Of a stretch of 5,183 nucleotides of DNA, positions 1-5,128 are shown piece after piece (within the stretch, counting starts at the first letter, position 1; every line of letters starts with the position of its first letter). Where the stretch lies: NCBI GenBank assembly GCA_007127595.1, contig SKZA01000141.1:1-5183 (forward strand). The letters run 5' to 3'. Made by a program: the position numbers and the translations under genes. Source of the stretch: Kiritimatiellia bacterium (GTDB lineage Bacteria; Verrucomicrobiota; Kiritimatiellia; SLAD01). Under the pieces are notes generated by a model. It was not told the origin of the DNA. It was given only the letters and a program-made list of their open reading frames with translations, and did not search any database.

Positions 1-247
1 TGTAGGGGATCTTGTCCCGTGTGCCGGATTCAATCATGCGCACGATGTTCGGGTGATCGAGCTTCTTCAGGATATCGGCGCTATGCAGGAAGCGCTTGCG
101 TAATCCGCGATTTCGCGCGTATGTTTCCTTGAGAAACCGTAGCACGACCCGTTGTCCGCCGGAGGTGTTGGCGACATAAAGGTCGGTCATGCCGCCCAGA
201 AAAATGGGCCGCACGATCGTATAGCCGGCAATATCCCGCTTTTGCAT
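1..247 (-). CDS. Ser/Thr protein kinase-like protein, N-terminal part (C-terminal part outside window); possible pseudokinase
   Basis: The first 82 residues are visible, read from the ATG at 247; the rest lies beyond base 1. They match the N-lobe of Hanks-type bacterial Ser/Thr kinases: beta1 and the glycine loop around residues 9-26 (FLGGMTDLYVA, compare PknB GFGGMSEVHLA), beta3 at 33-39 (RVVLRFL), and helix C leading to the hallmark LDHPNIVRMIESG at 63-75. Key ATP-site residues differ by my manual alignment to PknB: the first loop glycine is Phe16, the VAIK lysine is Arg37, and the helix-C glutamate is Ser56. The fold assignment is fairly secure, but catalytic activity is doubtful; the HRD and DFG motifs that would decide it are not in the window. 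There is no in-frame ATG, GTG or TTG between 247 and the preceding in-frame stop, and no Shine-Dalgarno sequence before the ATG. The gene is divergent from the rhomboid gene. Confidence 0.75.
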   Translation of the reverse strand, partial: MQKRDIAGYTIVRPIFLGGMTDLYVANTSGGQRVVLRFLKETYARNRGLRKRFLHSADILKKLDHPNIVRMIESGTRDKIPY

Positions 248-255
248 GACGGGCC

Positions 256-284
256 AGTATAGCGTACGGTGTTCGCCCTGAAAA
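256..284 (-). promoter_or_regulatory. Candidate promoter of the kinase-like gene, giving a near-leaderless mRNA
   Basis: On the minus strand, TTTTCA (284-279) and TATACT (261-256) are separated by 17 bases. They match the sigma70 consensus at 4 of 6 and 5 of 6 positions. The usual start distance puts transcription near base 249, about two bases before the ATG at 247. A short inverted repeat, CCTG-AAAA-CAGG (277-288), covers the -35 element and might be an operator or chance. Sequence-based call only. Confidence 0.4.
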
Positions 285-299
285 CAGGCAAATGATACG

Positions 300-1130
300 A
301 TGACGCCCTATTCCAGAGAGTTCGGATTATTCGCGCAACCGCTGACCCCGGCGGTGCGCATCCTGCTTTTCGCGAATCTCGTCGTCTTCATTATTCGCAT
401 CCTGGTGGAGAATCAGGCGCCGCATGCCTTCGATATCATCTTTGGGTTGAGCGAAGATTTTTATAAGAACGCCTTCTTCTGGCAGATCGTCACCTACATG
501 TTTCTGCACGCGGGGATTATTCATATCCTCTTCAATATGATCATCCTCTACTTTCTCGGATGCGAAATCGAACGAACGCTCGGGTCACGTAATTTTCTGG
601 CGATCTACTTCGTGTCGGGCATCCTGGGCGGGCTGGGCTGGCTGATGTTGACGGATGCCGGGATTTGCATCGGGGCATCCGGGGCGGTCTTCGGTCTGCT
701 CGGGGCGTACGTCGCGCTGTTTCCCCACCGCTACATCACGGTCTTGTTGTTCTTTATCCTGCCCATTACGCTGAAGGCGTGGGTGCTCGCCGCGCTGCTC
801 GCCGGGATCGAGTTCATGCTGATGACGACGCACGCGGACGACCGAATCGCCCATTCGGCTCATCTGGCGGGGTTGCTCGCGGGCTATGTATTTGCGTATG
901 TGGTATTCCGTAAGGGCGGTTTCCGGAAAGGATTCCGTATACGCATCGTGCGTGACCGTAATCCGCAGGGCTTGAAGGTCCTGCGCCGTGAAGATGCGGC
1001 GTCCGACGCCGTTTCGCCGGAGGAAATCGATCGGATTCTGGATAAGATCGCCCACAAAGGCATGAGCAGTCTGAGTAATCGCGAACGGTCCATGCTGGAG
1101 AAGGCGAGCCTCGAACGCCGAACGCGTTGA
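300..1130 (+). CDS. Rhomboid family intramembrane serine protease
   Basis: A 276-residue polytopic inner-membrane protein that cleaves transmembrane segments of other proteins inside the bilayer. TM1 lies near residues 17-37. The segment after the L1 loop, WQIVTYMFLHAGIIHILFN (61-79), matches the GlpG segment holding the oxyanion-region His and Asn, here His75 and Asn79. The nucleophile motif GASG places the catalytic serine at Ser127, and AHSAHLAG places the catalytic histidine at His188, so the dyad is intact. The protein has about six TM helices, ending near residue 203. A basic stretch (204-220) follows, then a soluble tail whose end (VSPEEIDRILDKIAHKGMSS, from 238) is the short helical module commonly attached to this rhomboid subfamily. 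ATG 300 is the first start after the in-frame stop at 279-281; only a weak CAGG lies 11 bases upstream. The natural substrate cannot be told from the sequence. Monocistronic, with its own terminator. Confidence 0.93.
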   Translation: MTPYSREFGLFAQPLTPAVRILLFANLVVFIIRILVENQAPHAFDIIFGLSEDFYKNAFFWQIVTYMFLHAGIIHILFNMIILYFLGCEIERTLGSRNFLAIYFVSGILGGLGWLMLTDAGICIGASGAVFGLLGAYVALFPHRYITVLLFFILPITLKAWVLAALLAGIEFMLMTTHADDRIAHSAHLAGLLAGYVFAYVVFRKGGFRKGFRIRIVRDRNPQGLKVLRREDAASDAVSPEEIDRILDKIAHKGMSSLSNRERSMLEKASLERRTR

Positions 1131-1144
1131 GCTCTGCCTTTTTT
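1103..1144 (+). terminator. Intrinsic terminator of the rhomboid gene
   Basis: GGCGAGC (1103-1109) pairs with GCTC-T-GCC (1131-1138, one bulged T). Inside it, TC (1111-1112) pairs with GA (1129-1130) and AACGC (1114-1118) pairs with GCGTT (1124-1128), closing a CGAAC loop. Six T (1139-1144) follow the stem directly. The stem begins within the last codons and contains the TGA stop. Confidence 0.75.
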
Positions 1145-1153
1145 GAACAGAAG

Positions 1154-1206
1154 CGCGCAAAGGCCGGGCCGTGCGTACAGACTCCTTCAGTCAGGCCCGG
1201 CGCGTG
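1154..1206. repeat. Inverted repeat / hairpin between rhomboid gene and rnc
   Basis: CGCGC (1154-1158) pairs with GCGTG (1202-1206, one G-T pair). GCCGGGCC (1163-1170) pairs perfectly with GGCCCGGC (1194-1201). An inner GACT (1180-1183) pairs with AGTC (1189-1192) around a CCTTC loop. No T tract follows on either strand, so it does not look like a terminator. It may be part of a structured RNA or a REP-like palindrome; function unknown. Confidence 0.5.
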
Positions 1207-1212
1207 AGTTGT

Positions 1213-1340
1213 TTATGGTATTTATCCCAGAACACGGCTCGGCGGGCCTCGCCCTCCACTTGCCCCGGAATACCTTTGAAAATCTTATGGAGGGCGACGC
1301 TCCGCGGAGCCGCAATTCGGTTCTGGGATAGATGCTATGA
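1213..1340 (+). repeat. 128-base imperfect palindrome (REPIN/MITE-like element or structured RNA)
   Basis: The outer arms 1213-1233 and 1320-1340 pair over 21 positions (17 Watson-Crick and 4 G-T), including the perfect TATCCCAGAAC / GTTCTGGGATA. Inside, CGGCTC (1235-1240) pairs with GAGCCG (1307-1312), GCGG (1242-1245) with CCGC (1302-1305), and TCGCCCTCCA (1249-1258) with TGGAGGGCGA (1288-1297). That leaves an apical loop of about 29 bases. All the G-T pairs are valid only in a plus-strand transcript; the opposite strand would have A-C mismatches. No target-site duplication or convincing ORF is visible. The two inner arms are each REP-like, and from memory similar GC-rich palindromes recur in Verrucomicrobiota-type genomes; that is recollection, not a search result. 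Confidence 0.65.
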
Positions 1341-1358
1341 TGGGGCGCACCCTGAAAC

Positions 1359-1393
1359 TTGAACGTTCAGCGTTGGACGTTGGAAGTTGGACG
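1359..1393. repeat. Degenerate 7-base tandem repeat, five units
   Basis: The units in order are TTGAACG, TTCAGCG, TTGGACG, TTGGAAG and TTGGACG, with a partial TTC following. The period is exactly seven and TT starts every unit. The array lies 19 bases past the end of rnc on that gene's downstream side. Its role is unknown; replication slippage is the likeliest origin. Confidence 0.7.
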
Positions 1394-1412
1394 TTCTCTT
1401 CCCGAGCCCTTC

Positions 1413-2111
1413 CTACGTCTTCTCTCCACGCAACGTTTTCAGCGTTTCCCGGGCCGCTTCCATTTCCGCGGTTCGCTTGGTCATGCCGTGTCCGGTCCCG
1501 TAGTCCTTGTCCTTGACGCTCGCCACGCACACATACTCGCGCGCGTGCGCGGGGCCATGTTGCTTCTCGACGCGGTACGTGGGACTGATCTTCCACTTCT
1601 TCTGGCAGAATTCCTGCAACTCGCCTTTCGGATTGCCCATGTCATCTTCGGCGACGCGAATAAGTTCCTCCTGCCATAGTCTGCGGAACACTTTGTCGAC
1701 CGCTTTCTGGCCGCCGTCCAGGTACACGGCGCCGATCACGGCCTCGACGGCGTCGGTGAGATTCGACGCGCGTTTGCGGCCGCCGGACTGTTCCTCGCCG
1801 CGCCCGAATCGCATGACGGCGCCCACGTCCATGGTGTGCCCAACACGGGCAAGCGCCGCGCCGTTGGTCAGCTTGCTGCGTCGATGGGTCAGGGCCCCTT
1901 CGTCTTTGTCGCCGAATTCCTGATACAGATAGGCGGCGGCGGCCAGACCCAACGCAGCGTCGCCAAGAAATTCCAAGCGCTGGTTATCGGCTTCGATGTC
2001 CTCGTTCTCATGTCGGTAGGAGGGATGCGTCAACGCGGCCTCCAGGTAGGCCGCCCGTTTAAAGCGGTAGCCGAGCTGTTTCTCGATGCCTTTGCGCGTT
2101 TTTCTGTCCAT
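1413..2111 (-). CDS. rnc: Ribonuclease III
   Basis: A 232-residue double-strand-specific endoribonuclease that processes rRNA precursors and structured mRNAs as a homodimer in the cytoplasm. The catalytic domain spans about residues 1-150 and carries the signature NQRLEFLGDAALG (43-55). By alignment to the E. coli enzyme, the metal-binding residues are Glu47, Asp51, Asp120 and Glu123 (TDAVEAVIGAVYLD), with Glu71 also conserved. The position equal to E. coli Glu38 is Gln44. A double-stranded-RNA-binding domain follows, from PKGELQEFCQ (161) to TKRTAEMEAARETL (221-234 of the frame's C-terminal region, ending just before the stop). The length is normal (E. coli 226). ATG 2111 was chosen because it gives the normal N-terminus; the open frame upstream merely overlaps xerD. 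It starts 5 bases after the xerD stop with only a weak Shine-Dalgarno, so translational coupling is likely. No clear intrinsic terminator follows. Confidence 0.95.
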   Translation of the reverse strand: MDRKTRKGIEKQLGYRFKRAAYLEAALTHPSYRHENEDIEADNQRLEFLGDAALGLAAAAYLYQEFGDKDEGALTHRRSKLTNGAALARVGHTMDVGAVMRFGRGEEQSGGRKRASNLTDAVEAVIGAVYLDGGQKAVDKVFRRLWQEELIRVAEDDMGNPKGELQEFCQKKWKISPTYRVEKQHGPAHAREYVCVASVKDKDYGTGHGMTKRTAEMEAARETLKTLRGEKT

Positions 2112-2116
2112 GATGT

Positions 2117-3004
2117 CTAAGCTCGCGGGTGATATTGGGCGTGAACGGATTTTAACCGGCCTTGATCCACGTGGGTATAAATTTGTGTCGTTGAGATGTC
2201 CGCATGCCCCAGCATCTCTTGAATCACGCGTAACTGTGCGCCATGCGCCAGCAAGTGACCGGCAAACGAATGGCGCAACGTATGCGGAGTCACGTTTTTG
2301 GTGATACCGGCTTTTCGCGCATGGGTCTTGATCAGCTTCCACAACCCCTTTCGGCTGAATGGCTGACCCCGTTGCGTGATGAAGACGGCTTCCGCGGCGC
2401 GTTGCTTGAGGAGGGCGGGGCGATGTACGGCCAGGTAGTCGGAGAGCATGCTGCGGGCCCGCTCGCCAAACGGCACGACGCGTTCCTTGTTTCCCTTGCC
2501 GACGCAGCGAAGATACTTCTCGTCCAGATGCAGGTCGGTCACATGCAGATGAGCCAACTCGGACACGCGCAAGCCGGTGCCGTACAAGAGTTCCAATAAC
2601 GTGCGATCGCGAAAGCCGCGGTGCGTATCGTTGTCGGGCGCTTCCAGCAGTCGCTCGACTTCCGCCGGGGAAAGGGTGTCGGGCAGGACTTTCCAAAGGC
2701 GCGGGGAATCCATGGCGTCGGACACGTTGCGGTCCAACATCCCTTCCTGTTGCAGAAACCGGGCGAAGACCTTAATGGACACCAAGCGCCGGGCGAGGGT
2801 GGAGGTGGCCAGTTCCCGGTCCTTTTCCGCCATCAAGAAATCAGTGATCTGCCGACGGGTCACATCGTTGAAGGAGGTAATTTTCCGGCTTTGCAGGAAT
2901 TGGGCAAACCGTTCAAGGTCGGCACGATACGCTTCACGCGTGTTCGGGCTCAATCCCCGTTCCAGCGCGATGTAGTCCGTAAACTGATCGATCAATGCTT
3001 GCAT
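2117..3004 (-). CDS. xerD: Tyrosine recombinase XerD
   Basis: A 295-residue site-specific recombinase (E. coli XerD is 298) that, with a partner XerC or as a single Xer protein, resolves chromosome dimers at dif. The N-terminal SAM-like core-binding domain spans about residues 1-105 (LERGLSPNTREAYRADL at 14-30). The catalytic domain follows with every active-site residue present: Arg146 (GLRVSEL), Lys170 (GKGNKERVVP), His241 and Arg244 (HTLRHSFAGH), His267 (LGHADI) and the nucleophile Tyr276 (IYTHV). XerD is preferred over XerC because of the LERGLSPNT start, the length and the residue spacing; that choice is less certain than the family. It is the middle gene of the lipoprotein-xerD-rnc cluster, 27 bases after the lipoprotein gene. 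There is no in-frame start codon in the gap, which fixes ATG 3004. I saw no dif-like site in the window. Confidence 0.93.
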   Translation of the reverse strand: MQALIDQFTDYIALERGLSPNTREAYRADLERFAQFLQSRKITSFNDVTRRQITDFLMAEKDRELATSTLARRLVSIKVFARFLQQEGMLDRNVSDAMDSPRLWKVLPDTLSPAEVERLLEAPDNDTHRGFRDRTLLELLYGTGLRVSELAHLHVTDLHLDEKYLRCVGKGNKERVVPFGERARSMLSDYLAVHRPALLKQRAAEAVFITQRGQPFSRKGLWKLIKTHARKAGITKNVTPHTLRHSFAGHLLAHGAQLRVIQEMLGHADISTTQIYTHVDQGRLKSVHAQYHPRA

Positions 3005-3031
3005 GTGCCCACTACGCCGGGCATCCCGACA

Positions 3032-3370
3032 TCATCGGCATTCTTCCGGAAGCTGGGCGCGCGCCTCATCCGATGCGATCTCGTCGTTGGCGTCAAACCC
3101 GGCATGGGTCAGCGCGTACTCGATATTCTTCAATGCGAGTCGCATGCTGTTGTAGGTGATGGTGGCCGTGCGGGTCTCCAGGTTGAAGTCCGCGCGGATG
3201 ATTGCGTCCTGTTCAAGGTTCCCCAGCGCCTGCATGACCAGGCGCCGACATTCGGGTGAGCCCATTTGCGGGACGGAGATATCCACCGTGAGGATATCCT
3301 GCCGGAAACAGCCGGCCACCAGGAGTGGGAGGAACAGGAGAAGTGCGTATTTGGCGAGTCTATGTGACAT
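3032..3370 (-). CDS. Small lipoprotein with HMA-like (heavy-metal-associated) domain lacking one metal cysteine
   Basis: A 112-residue protein. Residues 1-20 form a signal peptide with a hydrophobic run (YALLLFLPLLVAG) and the lipobox LVAG-Cys21, so it is predicted to be lipidated and held in a membrane facing the periplasm. Residues about 27-95 follow the HMA ferredoxin-like pattern: beta1 LTVDISV, helix ECRRLVMQALGNL, beta2-3 RADFNLETRTATITY, helix KNIEYALTHAGFDA. The usual M-x-C-x-x-C loop reads MGSPEC (36-41), with Ser38 at the first cysteine and Cys41 kept. A second mature cysteine, Cys111, is the penultimate residue. Copper or other metal binding is therefore uncertain. Start ATG 3370 is preferred over an upstream ATG at 3418 because TAGGA (3384-3380) sits 9 bases before it and the signal peptide begins there. 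It is the first gene of the likely operon with xerD and rnc. Confidence 0.75.
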   Translation of the reverse strand: MSHRLAKYALLLFLPLLVAGCFRQDILTVDISVPQMGSPECRRLVMQALGNLEQDAIIRADFNLETRTATITYNSMRLALKNIEYALTHAGFDANDEIASDEARAQLPEECR

Positions 3371-3379
3371 AGTATGGAT

Positions 3380-3384
3380 TCCTA
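3380..3384 (-). promoter_or_regulatory. Ribosome binding site deciding the lipoprotein start
   Basis: TAGGA on the minus strand, 9 bases before ATG 3370. It is the clearest Shine-Dalgarno in the window and favours the shorter 112-residue product. Confidence 0.6.
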
Positions 3385-3406
3385 GGTGTTTCCCCGAAAA
3401 AATCGA

Positions 3407-3434
3407 ATGATATTGCAATAGTAACGGCTTGAAA
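3407..3434 (-). promoter_or_regulatory. Candidate promoter of the lipoprotein-xerD-rnc operon
   Basis: On the minus strand, TTTCAA (3434-3429) and TATCAT (3412-3407, 5 of 6 to consensus) are 16 bases apart, giving a 5' leader of about 30 bases. The perfect 10-bp palindrome TATTGCAATA (3411-3420) lies in the spacer and overlaps the -10 element, a position where a repressor could act. GATATTGC from its edge (3409-3416) recurs at 3477-3484. Confidence 0.35.
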
Positions 3435-3497
3435 CGATAGTTGCACTCTAAAGCAAACCTTTTCTGAACACAAGACGATATTGCGTGTCTACTGTTT

Positions 3498-3573
3498 ATG
3501 GAAGGGCGGGTGTACGCTTTCCATGGGGTTCCTCACCCCGACCTCCTTGGCGTGCCCGCCCTTCCATTTTTTT
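3498..3573 (+). terminator. Strong hairpin followed by seven T; orphan plus-strand terminator
   Basis: TGGAAGGGCGGG (3499-3510) pairs perfectly with CCCGCCCTTCCA (3555-3566), and A3498 pairs with T3567. TACGC (3513-3517) pairs with GCGTG (3550-3554) after a two-base bulge. An apical GGGGT (3525-3529) pairs with ACCCC (3535-3539). T3567-3573 follows on the plus strand. On the minus strand, the direction of both neighbouring genes, no T run follows, so it is not an obvious terminator for the TPR gene ending at 3680. With no plus-strand protein gene upstream, it may end a small RNA. Confidence 0.55.
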
Positions 3574-3679
3574 GTCTCTTCGCTCTGTAGGGGATTCGCT
3601 TGCGAAGACCGGACGAAACCAACACGGCATGCGAGGCCGCTTTCTCCCGTCGCGCCCCAAGGACGCGCTTCACTCGCCG

Positions 3680-5128
3680 TCACGGATCGCCTGCCGATAG
3701 GCGCGGTTGCATGATGTCGAGCGCAAGCTGTGCCTGGTTGGCCAAGGTGGGGTAGTGATCACCAAATCGATCGATAATCATCTGAAAGTACGAGGCGGCT
3801 TCGTCGTATTTACCCTGATCATACAGCGTGATGGCCAGATTACGCATCGCGCGCGGGTGGGGCCGATCGCTGTCGAGGGCCCGCTGATAATGTTGCTCGG
3901 CCTGCGCAAGCTGACCCGCGCGGTAATAGGCGTTGCCGAGGCGGAAATGCAGCCCGACATTACCGGGCATGGCGTCAGTCAGCTCGTGATAAATGGCGAT
4001 CGCCTGCTCATAGCGTCCGTCGGCATAATGGCGTTCCGCCAAGCCGGTTAGCGTTTCCATGTCGACGGCGGTCGGCGTCGCTTTGAATAAGTAGGTCAGA
4101 ACCACCGCAGTGATCGCTATCACCAACGCACCCATCAATGCGCCCACGACCGCGACACGATAGCGGTCAAGCCAGCGAATGGTCTGTGATGATGTGTCGG
4201 CCGGTGCACGGGACGCCGATGGGGGATGCGTCACCATGACGACGAGCGCCGCGCCATTGACGGATGAACCGGATGGATCACTGACCGCGCCGGACAAGTC
4301 CGCCGGGATCATCCCGTGCTTGTTATACGCAAACTGCAGGGCGTTGTTCAGAGCGGTTTGAAACTGCCGCTGAATACCGGAATCGTCCGTTTGGTAAAGG
4401 GCGTACAGTACGTATGCCTCTTGCTGTGCGGGCGCCGGGGGATCGACGGGATCGGCGTCCCAGCGTTCCCAGAGATCCGCCGGTGCGTTACCCGTCTTCG
4501 CGGACTGCTCGCGCATGTGTCGGAATACCTGCTCGCGGTACGCGCTTCCCAAGCCCTTCCAAAGCAGCGGCAGATAGGTCGACAACGTTGTCCGCTTTAT
4601 TTGCTTTCCGTTTACGTATCGGTCACGAAACACGCCGGTGTCCCCGTCCCATAAATGGTCGGTAAGATGCGCGACGAGCCCGTCTCGTTGCGCCTGAAGC
4701 GTTTGGACCGCAGGATCGTTGTATTCATAGGCGGCACAGAGATCGCAGAACGCATCCAGATCGCTAAGCAGAAAGGCCGCGAGATCGACCGTGGCCAAGT
4801 CGAGGTCAAACGTGTCCGGGATGAATGCCTCCTCGGGCGTGCGCCAGACATAGTGTCCGTCTTTCTCAAATCGATCGAGGGCATGCCCGAGATACCGTGC
4901 CAGACGAGGAAGGGCGAACGAGGCGAAGTCTGTCGAAGCGCCGCGCTGCAGGACGGCGGCGGCGGATTGCGCGATCACGGGCCAGGCGAAGGTGTCTGTC
5001 GAGGTGGCGCCGTTCGCATGGATGCGCGCGGGCAGAAAGCCATCGGCCTGCATGTGCCCGAGCGCCGCGCGGAGCAATTCTTCGGCGATCGTAACGTCGA
5101 ACGCGCACCATGCCTGCGTGAGCGGCAA
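3680..5128 (-). CDS. Glycoside-hydrolase-like (alpha/alpha)6 domain, transmembrane and TPR protein; 5' end uncertain
   Basis: Numbering is from TTG 5128, giving 482 residues. Residues 1 to about 280 are alpha-helical and resemble (alpha/alpha)6-barrel glucosidases of the GH63/trehalase type: a DGFLPARI turn (29-36), a VDLAAFLLSDLDAF segment (114-127) and HLWDGDTGVFRDRY (158-171), which parallels the LWD-x-G-x-F-x-D pattern of that fold. I could not identify a secure catalytic acid pair, so enzyme activity is uncertain. A Ser/Pro/Ala-rich linker (about 283-316) follows, then one transmembrane helix (325-347) preceded by Arg318, Arg322 and Arg324. This suggests the first domain is cytoplasmic and the C-terminus outside. 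Three TPR repeats (about 357-389, 390-423, 424-457) and a partial fourth follow and likely bind proteins. No Shine-Dalgarno precedes TTG 5128 or the ATG at residue 26. The domain appears to continue upstream past an in-frame TAG at 5159-5161, so this may be the 3' part of a broken gene. Confidence 0.65.
   Translation of the reverse strand: MPLTQAWCAFDVTIAEELLRAALGHMQADGFLPARIHANGATSTDTFAWPVIAQSAAAVLQRGASTDFASFALPRLARYLGHALDRFEKDGHYVWRTPEEAFIPDTFDLDLATVDLAAFLLSDLDAFCDLCAAYEYNDPAVQTLQAQRDGLVAHLTDHLWDGDTGVFRDRYVNGKQIKRTTLSTYLPLLWKGLGSAYREQVFRHMREQSAKTGNAPADLWERWDADPVDPPAPAQQEAYVLYALYQTDDSGIQRQFQTALNNALQFAYNKHGMIPADLSGAVSDPSGSSVNGAALVVMVTHPPSASRAPADTSSQTIRWLDRYRVAVVGALMGALVIAITAVVLTYLFKATPTAVDMETLTGLAERHYADGRYEQAIAIYHELTDAMPGNVGLHFRLGNAYYRAGQLAQAEQHYQRALDSDRPHPRAMRNLAITLYDQGKYDEAASYFQMIIDRFGDHYPTLANQAQLALDIMQPRLSAGDP

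Larger units (their letters stand above)
3371..3679. other. 309-base spacer without a protein gene
   Basis: This spacer separates two minus-strand genes. It holds the candidate operon promoter (3407-3434) and the hairpin-plus-T7 at 3498-3573. A weak plus-strand promoter is also possible, TTGCAA (3413-3418) with GATAGT (3436-3441), 17 bases apart. From 3574 to 3679 I see only a 6-bp inverted repeat, CTTCGC (3578-3583) with GCGAAG (3602-3607), and no convincing ORF. The short ORFs there lack family resemblance. Confidence 0.6.

Noticed and set aside
585..1160. Minus-strand ORF of 191 codons antisense to the rhomboid gene
   Set aside because: Arg/Gln-rich shadow composition, while the plus strand has an intact rhomboid with its catalytic dyad.
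1131..1412. CRISPR array or tRNA in the repeat-rich spacer
   Set aside because: The repeats are 7-base tandem units and palindromes without regular spacers, and no cloverleaf could be drawn.
2112..2696. N-terminal extension of rnc to 427 residues
   Set aside because: It lies entirely over xerD, has no family resemblance, and RNase III of normal length starts at 2111.
2621..3259. Plus-strand ORF of 212 codons antisense to xerD and the lipoprotein gene
   Set aside because: It spans the antisense of two well-supported genes and their junction and has no recognisable motif; long chance ORFs are common in GC-rich DNA.
3371..3418. Earlier lipoprotein start at ATG 3418
   Set aside because: It would add 16 residues before the signal peptide, covers the predicted promoter, and has no better ribosome binding site than TAGGA before 3370.
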